Positions 18,042 through 26,900 are shown, counted from the stretch's first letter. The stretch: 64,000 nucleotides of DNA from Arthrobacter sp. AFG7.2 (GCF_002892835.1 NZ_PJMB01000002.1:186001-250000); one strand, 5' to 3'. The notes: generated from the sequence alone by a model not told the origin. A program made the numbers and translations.

Positions 18042-19160
18042 CTAGCCGCCTGTACCGACAGCCCGCAAAATGCGGTGGAGGCTCAGGAGGACCGATTCGG
18101 AAGCGGGCACCATGCCGTGTTCCGGCTGTCGTCCGGCGGTGGCTGCCATGCAGGCTTCCACTGCCGCCTTTGCCGCCTTCAGGTGTTCGTCCTGCTCCGC
18201 AGGGTCCCCTTCGCTGAACGAGCGCAGAAGATCACCTGTTGCGGTCAGGGCATCTGAGAGCGGAGCGTTGTCTTCGAGCGGCACCGTGTACGGCACGTCG
18301 CTGTCCCAGATGACGTCGGACAGCACATCGGTGATGTCCTGAATATGGAAGGTGACGCGTTCAAGTTCACGCAGGTTGCGGTAGTCCAGGTCAACGTCGC
18401 GGGGGTGCAGTTTGCGCCGCGGGTTTGCCCTGCGGCTGGCGTCGGCCTCTTTGACCAGATGCCGCACTGAGCGGGCGGCCTCAGCGAGTTCGTCCGATCG
18501 GCGCGACCATTCCTCGTGTTTGGGCGGCCAGTCTTCCCTGAGCGCAATGCCCATGTCAGTAAGTTGTCTTCCGAGTGCCAGGCGCAGGTCATCGAGGCTT
18601 GCGGCCGCGGCATTGAAGTGGAGCGGCGGGAAGATCAGGAGATTGACGCCGATTCCAACAGCGACGCCGACACCCATCTGCAGCAGGTAGCCGAACGAAA
18701 AATCGTCCGGATTACTGCCGCCCACCAGCAGGACCAGAAGTGCCGCCGTCGGAATCCAGTCGCTGCCCGAGCCGATGCCCGGGAGCCCGCCCAGCAGCAC
18801 ACCGATCCCCATGATCAGGGCTACGGCAAAGGGGGAGGGATCAGTGACGGTCACCAGCACGAATGCCAAACCAATGCCCATGGCAAGGCCCGCAAGGGCC
18901 TGCAGTCCCTGCCGCACCGAGCCGGCCACGTTATGGTACATAGCCACGAGGGCGCCCAACGGTGCGTAGTAGGGATAGTTCGCTGCCGCACCCGGCATCA
19001 GGGGTGCGATAGCGAAAGCCAACCCGGCTGCAACTGCTGCCTTGGCAGCCAACTGCAGCCGCTGCGCCGCAAAAGCGGCCGAGAGTCCTGACACTGCCTG
19101 TTTGAGGAAAAGGGTCCCCTTGGCCCACCGGGCATCCGGACGTGCTCGAGACTTGTGCAT
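18042..19160 (-). CDS. FUSC-family (aromatic acid exporter-like) membrane protein
   Basis: 372 residues. Six hydrophobic segments fill the N-terminal 190 residues (for example AVAAGLAFAIAPLMPGAAAN and LLVLLVGGSNPDDFSFGYLL), followed by a cytoplasmic helical domain rich in Asp, Glu and Arg. This is the layout of FUSC/ArAE proteins, linked to efflux of aromatic acids; the substrate here is unknown. The start ATG 19160 has AGGGTGG five bases upstream; a GTG at 19169 would add three residues. The Walker or channel motifs of other transporter classes are absent. Confidence 0.82.
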   Translation of the reverse strand: MHKSRARPDARWAKGTLFLKQAVSGLSAAFAAQRLQLAAKAAVAAGLAFAIAPLMPGAAANYPYYAPLGALVAMYHNVAGSVRQGLQALAGLAMGIGLAFVLVTVTDPSPFAVALIMGIGVLLGGLPGIGSGSDWIPTAALLVLLVGGSNPDDFSFGYLLQMGVGVAVGIGVNLLIFPPLHFNAAAASLDDLRLALGRQLTDMGIALREDWPPKHEEWSRRSDELAEAARSVRHLVKEADASRRANPRRKLHPRDVDLDYRNLRELERVTFHIQDITDVLSDVIWDSDVPYTVPLEDNAPLSDALTATGDLLRSFSEGDPAEQDEHLKAAKAAVEACMAATAGRQPEHGMVPASESVLLSLHRILRAVGTGG

Positions 19161-19240
19161 TTGTACCACCCTATGGCGGTTCTGCTGCCGCAGACAAAGC
19201 TGCTGGTCAGGGCCCCGCAGTGGGACTGATCATGGCTTTT

Positions 19241-20350
19241 TCAGGACGAAAGAGCCGCCGAACGGCGTACCTCAGCAGCCAGCCGATGGGCCCGGCCAGG
19301 AGTTCTTCCCTCTTCCTGGCGTTGGGGAATGTAGCCAAAGCCGAGGCCGTACACCGGATCCGCAAATCCAAGCGCTGCATTGGCGCCCTCATGTCCAAAC
19401 GCGCGGTAACTGCCGAAGTTGCGCGACGGGTGCGGCTTCATGAATACGACGGCGAACGCGTTGTCCAGGCCCGAGGACCGGTCCAGTCCCCATACTTGTT
19501 CCTCTGTCATACGGGCCACGGTCGCGTCCTCGAAGAACGGGGCATTTCCGTGTGCGCCGGTGGTTGCGGCGGCATAGAGGCGCGCCAGGCCTTCCGCTGT
19601 TCCCACGCCACCCGCCGCAGACATTCCTGCAGCCCGTACTTCCCGGATGTTGGGAAGTTCCATGATGGTGCTCACGGGGGCATTGCTGTTCATGCCGTCC
19701 AGGCTGAGGGGATCGACCCAGTGCTGGCCGGGTTCTGCCGAATAGAGGACGTCCCTGTACCGGAACTCCTGGTCGGCCGGCAGGCCAAGGAAAAAATCGA
19801 CACCAAAAGGTGCCCGGATCCGCCGCTCATAGATGTCCTGCAGCGATTCTCCCGCAGTACGCCGGCACAGCTCTTCCATGATGATGCCGATGGTGAGCGC
19901 GTGGTAGCCGAACTGCCGTCCGGGCTGCCACGTGGGGGCCGTGGCGGCGAGCCGGGCAGCGGCGCCGGGGGTGGTGAACTCGGCAAGCCCGAAGCCGCCT
20001 TGAATACCCATCAAGCCCGCCTGGTGGGACAGGGCCTCCCTGACCAGAAGCCGATCTTTCCCGTGCTCCCCGAATTCCGGCCAGTAATGGGCTACGGTCT
20101 GGTCCAGGTCAAGCAGCCCGTCCTGTACCAGCAGTCCGATGACCATGGCGGCCACACCCTTGGAGCAGGAGTACGCCCCGGTGAGGGAATCCGGAGCCAT
20201 GTCAGGTCCGCCGGCCAGTCCCACCACCTGGACACCGTCCTTGTAGGCCGCCAACTGCGCGCTGTAGTCCGGGTCCTCCCTAAGGAATGATTCGAACAGG
20301 TCCAGGACGCTGCCGTATTCGGGCGCCACAAAGCCGGAAGATTTCTGCAT
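19241..20350 (-). CDS. Serine hydrolase, beta-lactamase/EstB-like family
   Basis: 369 residues of the class C beta-lactamase-like fold. The nucleophile motif SxxK is SCSK near residue 81, and the Tyr motif is YHAL near 145. There is no signal peptide, so this is a cytoplasmic esterase or peptidase and not a periplasmic resistance enzyme. Such enzymes (EstB, LACTB-like) hydrolyse esters or amides; the natural substrate is unknown. It lies 43 bp from the next minus-strand gene upstream, the GST-like reductase, and could share a transcript with it. Confidence 0.87.
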   Translation of the reverse strand: MQKSSGFVAPEYGSVLDLFESFLREDPDYSAQLAAYKDGVQVVGLAGGPDMAPDSLTGAYSCSKGVAAMVIGLLVQDGLLDLDQTVAHYWPEFGEHGKDRLLVREALSHQAGLMGIQGGFGLAEFTTPGAAARLAATAPTWQPGRQFGYHALTIGIIMEELCRRTAGESLQDIYERRIRAPFGVDFFLGLPADQEFRYRDVLYSAEPGQHWVDPLSLDGMNSNAPVSTIMELPNIREVRAAGMSAAGGVGTAEGLARLYAAATTGAHGNAPFFEDATVARMTEEQVWGLDRSSGLDNAFAVVFMKPHPSRNFGSYRAFGHEGANAALGFADPVYGLGFGYIPQRQEEGRTPGRAHRLAAEVRRSAALSS

Positions 20351-20392
20351 GGCGCAAGTCTATCCAGAAAGCGCTTACCAGCCCTTTGTTGC

Positions 20393-21493
20393 CTAGGGGT
20401 GTGGCGTTGGGGCGCCGTGTCCGGGCGCTACTTCTTCGCCCTCCTTCACCGGGCCGGGCGGTGTCCCGTCACCAAAGGGGCGGCCGCCAAGCGCTTCCCG
20501 GCCATGGGATTCCAGCCAGCCGCTGAGGTCCGGGCCCGCCGGAACAATGCCGGTGGGGTTGATGTCCTCATGGACAATGTAATAGTGCTGCTTGATCTCC
20601 ACGAAGTCGGTGGTGTCGCCAAACCCGGGAGTCTGGAAAAGGTCACGCGAGTAGCCCCACAAAGCCGGCATCTCGCTGAGCTTTTGCCGGTTGCACTTAA
20701 AGTGGCCGTGGTACACCGCGTCGAACCGCGCCAAGGTGGTGAATAGCCGCACGTCGGCCTCCGTGATGGTATCGCCCACCAGGTAGCGCTGCCGTGAGAG
20801 CCGGTCCTCGAGCCAGTCCATGGCGGCCCAGAGCCGCGCGTAAGCGGCGTCGTACGCCTCCTGGGAACCGGCAAAGCCACAGCGGTACACGCCGTTGTTG
20901 ATCTCGGTGAAAACGCGCTTGTTGACGTCGTCAATCTCTTTTCGGAGGTTCTCCGGATACAGGTCCGGAGCTCCCGGGCGGTGGAACTCCGTCCACTCGG
21001 TCGAGAAGTCCAGGGTGATCTGGGGGTAGTTGTTGGTCACCACGGCCCCGCTCGCCACATCCACCATTGCCGGGACCGTGATGCCGCGGGGATAGTCGGG
21101 AAACCGCTGGAAGTAGGCGTCCTGCAGGCGTTCGATTCCGAGGACAGGGTCCACGCCGCCCTGATCCAGGTCGAAGGTCCAGGAGCGGGCATCATGGGTG
21201 GGTCCGGGCTGTCCCAGCGAGATGGCATCCTCCAGGCCAAGGAGGCGCCGGACAATGACCGTCCTGTTGGCCCAGGGGCAGGCACGGGCCGCGATCAGCC
21301 TGTAGCGCCCGGCCTCCACCGGCCACCCCGGTTCACCGTTGGCGCCTGGAGAAGCGTCCCGGGTGATGCGGTCCTCAATGTAGTTGGTATCGCGGTTGAA
21401 TTCCGCTCCACCGGTGACGTAGGCGCCGCGGGTGCTGTGGTCTGTGCCTTCTCCCTTTGCGGCCTGCTGGGTGCTGTCAGTTTCCTGGCTCAT
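20393..21493 (-). CDS. Xi-class glutathione S-transferase-like reductase (ECM4/YqjG type)
   Basis: 366 residues. The catalytic Cys is in ARACPWANRTVIVRRLLGLE near residue 72, the CPWA signature of Xi-class enzymes that reductively remove thiols from quinols. The C-terminal helical domain contains RYLVGDTITEADVRLFTTL, typical of the family. Actinobacteria of this group make mycothiol and not glutathione, and the mshC gene lies in this same window, so the likely cosubstrate is mycothiol; this is inference. The N-terminal 30 residues are hydrophilic and the C-terminus has a Pro/Gly-rich tail. Confidence 0.88.
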   Translation of the reverse strand: MSQETDSTQQAAKGEGTDHSTRGAYVTGGAEFNRDTNYIEDRITRDASPGANGEPGWPVEAGRYRLIAARACPWANRTVIVRRLLGLEDAISLGQPGPTHDARSWTFDLDQGGVDPVLGIERLQDAYFQRFPDYPRGITVPAMVDVASGAVVTNNYPQITLDFSTEWTEFHRPGAPDLYPENLRKEIDDVNKRVFTEINNGVYRCGFAGSQEAYDAAYARLWAAMDWLEDRLSRQRYLVGDTITEADVRLFTTLARFDAVYHGHFKCNRQKLSEMPALWGYSRDLFQTPGFGDTTDFVEIKQHYYIVHEDINPTGIVPAGPDLSGWLESHGREALGGRPFGDGTPPGPVKEGEEVAPGHGAPTPHP

Positions 21494-21502
21494 GGGACCA
21501 GC

Positions 21503-22243
21503 CTATGCTCCTGCGGCCAGGACCACGGAGATGGGCTGCCAGGCCCACAGCCAGGATCCGGCCACGAGGACTGCGAAAAGGACAATCCAGACGGCGGAGG
21601 GAACTGCTGTGGCGCGCCATAGCAGGTAGGCGTCTGAACTCGTCAGCCTGTCACGCCGCCGGAGGTGGACGTTGGCAAGCTTGATGAGGTCCCGTACAGC
21701 AGCCACCAGCAGTGCAACGCCCAGGACGACCGCCACATGGCCGACGAAGGCCTCCGGTACCACAAGGAGCAAAAACAGGGTCGCTGCGATGGCGGCGATG
21801 GTGATGATAACGCCGGCGAGGTTCCGGAGGAACAGCAGCGAGGCGGCCAAAGCCAGGCCCCCGCCCGTGATGACTGCCGGCCCCCAGCCGCTGAAGCCGC
21901 ACAAGACAAACGTGGCGCCCACCAGTGCCGGGACCGGGTAACCCCAAAAGCATGACCATGCAGCAGCGAACCGGCTGCGGCTGTACGTGGTGGTAGTGCC
22001 GGAATGGTCCAGGCTCAGCCGGATACCGGACAACCGCTGTCCGCTCAGTAGCGCCGCAGCAGCGTGTCCCATTTCGTGTGTCGCCGTGGCCAGGAGCCCG
22101 AAGTACCTCCATGAACGGCGCGGTACTGACAGGGCAGCAGCTGCCACGAAAGCCAGTACCAGTTCGGTAGGAGTAACGAGTGGAGCATCTGCCCGGGTAA
22201 ACGCATCCAGCAGTCTGTTCCAGAGCTCGGCGGGTATGTTCAT
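21503..22243 (-). CDS. M50-like integral membrane zinc peptidase
   Basis: 246 residues, polytopic. The zinc motif HEMGH is in ATATHEMGHAAAALLSGQRL near residue 56, at the end of the first membrane helix. Further hydrophobic segments follow (LALAASLLFLRNLAGVIITI, LFLLLVVPEAFVGHVAVVLG) and a last helix near the C-terminus. This is the short M50B-like group found in actinobacteria; the substrate is unknown. It ends nine bases before the GST-like gene begins on the minus strand, with no other reading frame between them. Confidence 0.82.
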   Translation of the reverse strand: MNIPAELWNRLLDAFTRADAPLVTPTELVLAFVAAAALSVPRRSWRYFGLLATATHEMGHAAAALLSGQRLSGIRLSLDHSGTTTTYSRSRFAAAWSCFWGYPVPALVGATFVLCGFSGWGPAVITGGGLALAASLLFLRNLAGVIITIAAIAATLFLLLVVPEAFVGHVAVVLGVALLVAAVRDLIKLANVHLRRRDRLTSSDAYLLWRATAVPSAVWIVLFAVLVAGSWLWAWQPISVVLAAGA

Positions 22244-22318
22244 CAGGGCTGTTTGCCGGCTGGATTAAGGGGTGCCATATGCGCCACAGTACCGGGAGCA
22301 CCTGGGCGCAGGCTTAAA

Positions 22319-22386
22319 ACCGAAAGGCACGCCAACAGCCGGGCGTGCCTCAGGATCGGTGGGGCTGCGGACGTTGCCGAAGCCCC
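22319..22386 (-). terminator. Terminator hairpins after the DUF4193 gene
   Basis: Arms AGGCACGCC (22325-22333) and GGCGTGCCT (22342-22350) form a 9-bp stem that on the minus strand is followed by TTCGGTTTT. A second smaller stem, GGGGCT and AGCCCC at 22361-22386, lies closer to the gene. Confidence 0.6.
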
Positions 22387-22402
22387 ACGCTGGACGTGCT
22401 GC

Positions 22403-22705
22403 CTAGCCTTCGCACTCGGTGCAGTAGCTGTGGCCATCCTTCTGGCGCGCAATCTGGGACCGGTGACGGACCAGGAAGCAGGAGTAGCAGGTGAATTCGT
22501 CTTCTGCCTGCGGGATGACCTGTACCACGAGTTCTTCTGCAACGAACTCGCCGCCGGGAACGCCGGCGCCGTCCAGGCCGTCAGCTTCATCCAGCTCCAG
22601 CACAACACTGCGTGCGTCCGGAGCATTTGCTGACTGGAGCTGCTCGAGTGAGTTGTCCTGCGATTCCTTGACGTCGGAACGCAGTTCATCGTAATCGGTT
22701 GCCAC
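22403..22705 (-). CDS. DUF4193 zinc-ribbon protein
   Basis: 100 residues. The N-terminal part is acidic (ATDYDELRSDVKESQDNSLE), and the C-terminus forms a zinc ribbon, FTCYSCFLVRHRSQIA and SYCTECEG, with two CxxC pairs. The family is conserved in actinobacteria near sigma-factor and deoxyuridine triphosphatase genes; its function is not established. The GTG at 22705 is chosen because the family begins here; the frame is open further upstream to 22777 without support. Confidence 0.85.
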   Translation of the reverse strand: MATDYDELRSDVKESQDNSLEQLQSANAPDARSVVLELDEADGLDGAGVPGGEFVAEELVVQVIPQAEDEFTCYSCFLVRHRSQIARQKDGHSYCTECEG

Positions 22706-22908
22706 TTTAGGTGCTTCTCTTTTCTTTGGTTCGCCTGTCGCGTATGAAACGTACAGCATCACGCCCCTATTCCCCAATAGCCGGAGTATATTGACCGTCC
22801 GCTGGGTACAGGTTCAAAGAAGGCAGCCTGCGGCTTATCGCCGTAGTGTGGCTGCACGGGCAGCGGAGGACGGGGCGTTATGCGCCGCCTCCGCACTAAC
22901 AGTAAGGG

Positions 22909-24060
22909 GTGCAGGTGGAGCAGCTCACTGCAGAGTTCGGTGGTTCCCGGCGGGTCGGCACAGGCGTTGGTCCTGTACTGGAAAAGTTCGACGACGTATC
23001 GAGGATCGTGGTGTTGCGCGGTGGCGGCCTGGGCGACCTGATCTTCGCCATCCCCGCCATGGCAGCGCTGAAGGCAGCCTATCCCGCCGCTACCCTCACG
23101 CTGCTGGGCACCCCTGTCCACCAGGCGCTGCTCGCCGCAACGAAGAGTCCTGTGGACGAGGTGTGCGTCCTCCCGTTTGCTGAAGGCGTCCGCCCGGGGG
23201 AAGAAAACGAGGAGGAGCTGGAATCGTTCTTTGACGGCATGCGCGGGCGGGCATTCGACGTGGCAGTCCAGCTCCATGGGGGCGGCCGGTATTCCAACCC
23301 GTTCCTCCTTCGCCTGGGGGCACGGCACACGGTGGGCACACGCACGTCGGACGCGGCCAGCCTCGAGCGGACGGTTCCCTACCTTTATTACCAGCATGAG
23401 CCGCTGAGGGCCCTGGAAGTGGCCGGCCTGGCCGGGGCTTTTCCCGTTGATCTGGAGGCACGCCTGGCGCCGGCAGCGCACGCGGCACGCCCCGCCGTCG
23501 TGATGGACGACGACGGCACCCAACCTTTGGTTGTGATTCACCCCGGCGCGACGGATCCCCGCCGTCGTTGGCCGGTTGAACGTTTCGCTGAACTTGCGGC
23601 CGCTTGCGCCGCCGACGGCTTCCTGGTTGCGGTCATTGGGGACGCGAGCGAGCAGGACCTGGCCGAACAGATTGTGGCGAAGGCGGCTTCCGCGCACGTC
23701 CACTCATTCGCGGGAGACCTGGACATGGCGGGGCTCGTGGGGGTCCTGACGGATGCAGCTGTGGTGGTTGGTAACGACAGCGGCCCGCGCCACCTTGCAC
23801 AGGCGTTGGGAATCCCTACCGTGGGAATCTTCTGGGCAGGGAACGTCATCAATGCCGGAGCGCTGGGCAGGAGCCTGCACCGCATCCGCGCCTCGTGGGT
23901 AACCGCCTGCCCCACCTGCGGGATAGACGTAACGCAGGTTGGCTGGACGGCGCCGCGGTGCCCGCACAATGACTCGGTGGTGGCGGATGTTGCGGTCCAG
24001 GATGTCTATGAGGACGTGCGGAGCCTGGCGGCCACCGAGCGGGCCAAGGAGGATGCATGA
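22909..24060 (+). CDS. Glycosyltransferase family 9 protein (heptosyltransferase-like), first of a pair
   Basis: 383 residues. GT9 features are visible: RIVVLRGGGLGDLIFAIPAM near residue 31, VVIHPGATDPRRRWPVERFA at the start of the second Rossmann domain near 207, and GNDSGPRHLAQALGIPTVG near 285. GT9 enzymes in Gram-negatives add ADP-heptose to lipopolysaccharide, but this organism has no lipopolysaccharide, so the acceptor is probably another cell-surface polymer. An unusual CPTCGIDV...CPHND segment near 335-350 could bind metal. GTG 22909 is used; GTG 22915, five bases after AAGGGG, is an alternative. It overlaps the next gene by four bases. Confidence 0.86.
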   Translation: MQVEQLTAEFGGSRRVGTGVGPVLEKFDDVSRIVVLRGGGLGDLIFAIPAMAALKAAYPAATLTLLGTPVHQALLAATKSPVDEVCVLPFAEGVRPGEENEEELESFFDGMRGRAFDVAVQLHGGGRYSNPFLLRLGARHTVGTRTSDAASLERTVPYLYYQHEPLRALEVAGLAGAFPVDLEARLAPAAHAARPAVVMDDDGTQPLVVIHPGATDPRRRWPVERFAELAAACAADGFLVAVIGDASEQDLAEQIVAKAASAHVHSFAGDLDMAGLVGVLTDAAVVVGNDSGPRHLAQALGIPTVGIFWAGNVINAGALGRSLHRIRASWVTACPTCGIDVTQVGWTAPRCPHNDSVVADVAVQDVYEDVRSLAATERAKEDA

Positions 24061-25031
24061 ACGGCGCCGGGACCCTCCCCGCTGCAAGTGAACCGGGGAA
24101 CCATCTGGATGGAAAGCCGGAACTGCTGGTCCTTCGGGCCCTGAAGCTGGGTGACCTGCTGGTCGCCGTGCCCGCCCTCAAAGCTCTCCGCCGGGCTTTT
24201 CCCGAGCACCGGCTGCGCTATGCGGCGCAGGGGTGGCTGTCCGAGGCGCTGGGGCTGGTGGGCGGCTACGAACTCCTGCCAACCCATGGCCTGGACGAGC
24301 CTCTGGCGATGGACGCGGGTATTGTTGACGTGGCAGTAAACCTGCACGGCAGCGGCCCGGAAAGCCAGGGGCGGATTGAGGCGCTGAAGGCACGGTGGAC
24401 CATCGGCCACCGGAGCGAGCACAGGGACGGGCCGCCGTGGCGCAACGAACTGCATGAACGGGAGCGGTGGGTAAAGCTTCTCGAATGGCATGGGATTGAA
24501 GCGGACCCGCTGGATGTGCAGTTGAACACCCCCCATGTTCCCAGTCCTGTTCCGGGAGCCACGGTTTTGCATGTCGGTGCCGCTTACGGCAGCAGGCTGT
24601 GGCCCGCCGACCGTTTCGCAGCCGTAGCCGCGGCGTTGGATAACGCAGGGCACAGGATCGTCTTCACCGGTGGCACCGGCGAACGGGACAGGGCCATGGA
24701 CGTTTGCCGGCTTGCTGGCCTTCCGGACCAAGCGGTGCTGGCCGGAAAGCTTGGACTGGGGGAGTTCGCTGCCACCATTGCTGCCGCCCGCCTTGTAGTT
24801 TCCGCGGATACCGGTGCCGCCCATCTCGCCTCAGCATACGGAACGACGTCGGTGGTGCTGTTTGGTCCGGCCCCGCCCGAAATCTGGGGCCCGCCGCCAG
24901 GCCCGCACGTGGTCCTGACCCGTGCCGAGCTGCGGCGAGGCGAGACCTTTGCCGTGGATCCGGACCCGGCGCTGCTGGCTGTGACGGTCCAGGATGTCCT
25001 GTCCGCGGTACGGGAACTCGGTGCGCTCTAG
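24057..25031 (+). CDS. Glycosyltransferase family 9 protein, second of a pair
   Basis: 324 residues. It shows the same architecture as its neighbour: LLVLRALKLGDLLVAVPALK near residue 22, ATVLHVGAAYGSRLWPADRF near 168, and SADTGAAHLASAYGTTSVVLFG near 248. The two genes overlap by ATGA and may form a heteromeric or sequential pair acting on one glycan. No nucleotide-sugar synthesis gene lies nearby, so the donor cannot be inferred. The protein lacks membrane segments and the Cys cluster seen in the first enzyme. Confidence 0.87.
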   Translation: MNGAGTLPAASEPGNHLDGKPELLVLRALKLGDLLVAVPALKALRRAFPEHRLRYAAQGWLSEALGLVGGYELLPTHGLDEPLAMDAGIVDVAVNLHGSGPESQGRIEALKARWTIGHRSEHRDGPPWRNELHERERWVKLLEWHGIEADPLDVQLNTPHVPSPVPGATVLHVGAAYGSRLWPADRFAAVAAALDNAGHRIVFTGGTGERDRAMDVCRLAGLPDQAVLAGKLGLGEFAATIAAARLVVSADTGAAHLASAYGTTSVVLFGPAPPEIWGPPPGPHVVLTRAELRRGETFAVDPDPALLAVTVQDVLSAVRELGAL

Positions 25032-25102
25032 CGTATTCCCATATTAAAAAATGGGTCCACCCAGGGCTCCTGCACAGGGCGGCAAAGTCCTAAAATTGGG
25101 CT

Positions 25103-25333
25103 ATGGGCACTGACATCGAAATTGCCTTGGTTTTGACAGTGGCGTTCCTTTGGATTGTGGGAACGTTCGCAATCTTGTCCGCCATTGACCGTGCGGAGAG
25201 GAAAGCCCGGCGCCAGGAGCGCAAGGCAAGCCGGCAGGGCAAACGGAGGATCCAGTACCAACCCGTGGTTGAGGGCTCCCGGCTGGAGGGACAAGGCCGG
25301 CGCCACCGGCCCCGCCGGCTGCGCCCGCACTGA
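25103..25333 (+). CDS. Small membrane protein with strongly basic tail
   Basis: 76 residues. One membrane helix (IALVLTVAFLWIVGTFAIL, residues 7-25) is followed by a tail with about 20 Arg and Lys residues (RAERKARRQERKASRQGKRR). The family is not recognised. The tail could bind nucleic acid or membrane lipids; that is speculation. The gene follows the GT9 pair by 71 bp and is convergent with the SGNH hydrolase gene. Confidence 0.6.
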   Translation: MGTDIEIALVLTVAFLWIVGTFAILSAIDRAERKARRQERKASRQGKRRIQYQPVVEGSRLEGQGRRHRPRRLRPH

Positions 25334-25359
25334 CAAGGGGCACCCTCCGGCCGCCGCCC

Positions 25360-26022
25360 TCAGCGGGTAATCACGAGGGACGCGGCTGCTGGTTTTCCCA
25401 GCCTGGCGAACGACGCGATAGCGCGGGCGATCTTCTGTCCGCCCTGCGACGACGGCTCAATCGGGTTTGCGTAGTCGGCGTCTTCATTGCAGATCAGCCG
25501 AAGATCGATCAGGGCCGCACCCCGCGAGAAGGCAGCCCTGGTAATGGCGTCGTTGAAGAGGCAAAGAGCTGCCTGGATCACGTCCTGGCCGGGCTGTGAC
25601 GGGGGAGTGTCATAGATGGTGCAGACAGCGACGGGCAGTCCCGCCTCCTGAACATGGTCCAGCATGGCGTGATAATCGCTTGCGAACTGCTTCCGGGCAG
25701 CGCCCAGCATGCCCAGCGCTTCCCCCACCGAGGGTGGGCGCTCCTGCAGCAGCGGGGCGTGTCCCAGGGCGTCATTGCCGCCGGCGCTCACCACCACGTG
25801 TGTTGCATCACCAGGCAGCGAGGCCACCTGGCGCGGCACCCCGGAAATCACGTCGCCGTCCAATGCCAAAAGCGTGCACCGCCACCCCGGAAGCTCCTGC
25901 CTGAGTTGAGCGATGACAGCGGGGCCGCCGCCAACGTAGGCACCGTTGTCGAAGATGGAATCACCAAGCAGGACCATATGGCCGCTGCCGGCGCTCGCCG
26001 TCGGAAGTTCCTCCATGAGCAC
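25360..26022 (-). CDS. SGNH/GDSL-type hydrolase with altered catalytic block
   Basis: 220 residues. Block I (VLLGDSIFDNGAYVGGG) holds the nucleophile Ser, and block III (VVSAGGNDALGH) holds the Asn, near residues 20 and 82. The last block, which normally carries Asp-x-x-His, reads YANPIEPSSQGGQKIA near 187-202 and has no His at that place. Activity may be changed or the base supplied by another residue. No signal peptide is present. Substrate unknown. Confidence 0.78.
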   Translation of the reverse strand: MLMEELPTASAGSGHMVLLGDSIFDNGAYVGGGPAVIAQLRQELPGWRCTLLALDGDVISGVPRQVASLPGDATHVVVSAGGNDALGHAPLLQERPPSVGEALGMLGAARKQFASDYHAMLDHVQEAGLPVAVCTIYDTPPSQPGQDVIQAALCLFNDAITRAAFSRGAALIDLRLICNEDADYANPIEPSSQGGQKIARAIASFARLGKPAAASLVITR

Positions 26023-26150
26023 ATACTGCCCGCCTTCGCAGCGCCGTGCCAGTGCCTCGGAGTGTGACGGGCACGATGTCCCGGCCTGCCCTGTGCCGGC
26101 CGGTTGCGCGGGTAGCGTTGGCGTGAACTGCCACCTGCCCGGGAAAGTCG

Positions 26151-26900
26151 ATGCCGCTCACTAAGTACGCCGCCACCGTATCTGCCGTCCTCTCGGGTCT
26201 CCTTCTTGCAGGTGCCTTGACCGGCTGCGAGGCCGCAGTGCGGGCGGGAACCGGAATTGCGGAGGCGCTCGACGGCGGCCCAGGCGTCGCTATTGGACCT
26301 CCCCAGGGTTCCCCAGCAGGACCGGGCTTTGACCCTGCCCAGGCCGAGGCAGCGCTCTTACAGCTGGAGGCACTCCCTGTGAAGGGCCGTGCACCCAAAA
26401 CTGGGTATACCCGGGAAGAGTTTGGACCGGCGTGGGCGGACGTGGACCGGAACGGCTGCGACACGCGCAACGACATCCTCGCCCGTGATCTCGAGGCGGA
26501 GACGTTCAAACCCGGCACCCGGGACTGCGTGGTGGCTACCGGCACCCTGGCTGATAAGTACACCGGCACCACGATCAGCTTTGTCCGGGGCCAGGACACC
26601 AGCTCCGCCGTGCAGATTGACCATCTCATTCCGCTCAGCGACGCCTGGCAAAAGGGAGCGCAACAGCTCAGCGCGGAGCAGCGGAAGCAGTTCGCCAACG
26701 ATCCCCTGAACCTGATGGCTGCGGACGGCTCCACCAACGGTGCCAAAGGCGATAAGGATGCGGCGTCCTGGCTTCCGCCCCACAAACCGTTCCGCTGCGA
26801 ATATGTTGCCCGCCAGACCGCAGTGAAAGCCAAGTACCAGCTGTGGGTCACCCAAGCCGAGCACGACGCCATCAGCGGGATACTGGCCGGCTGCAAGTGA
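26151..26900 (+). CDS. Secreted HNH-endonuclease-like lipoprotein (DUF1524)
   Basis: 249 residues. A lipoprotein signal ends at the lipobox LTGC with Cys26, so the protein is anchored outside the cell. The C-terminal half is the DUF1524 nuclease fold: VQIDHLIPLSDAWQKG supplies the first His, NDPLNLMAADGSTNGAKGDK the central Asn region, and AKYQLWVTQAEHDAI the last helix. Secreted members occur across actinobacteria and may degrade DNA for nutrition or defence; no role is proven. It is flanked by the SGNH hydrolase gene (divergent) and a truncated gene (convergent). Confidence 0.85.
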   Translation: MPLTKYAATVSAVLSGLLLAGALTGCEAAVRAGTGIAEALDGGPGVAIGPPQGSPAGPGFDPAQAEAALLQLEALPVKGRAPKTGYTREEFGPAWADVDRNGCDTRNDILARDLEAETFKPGTRDCVVATGTLADKYTGTTISFVRGQDTSSAVQIDHLIPLSDAWQKGAQQLSAEQRKQFANDPLNLMAADGSTNGAKGDKDAASWLPPHKPFRCEYVARQTAVKAKYQLWVTQAEHDAISGILAGCK

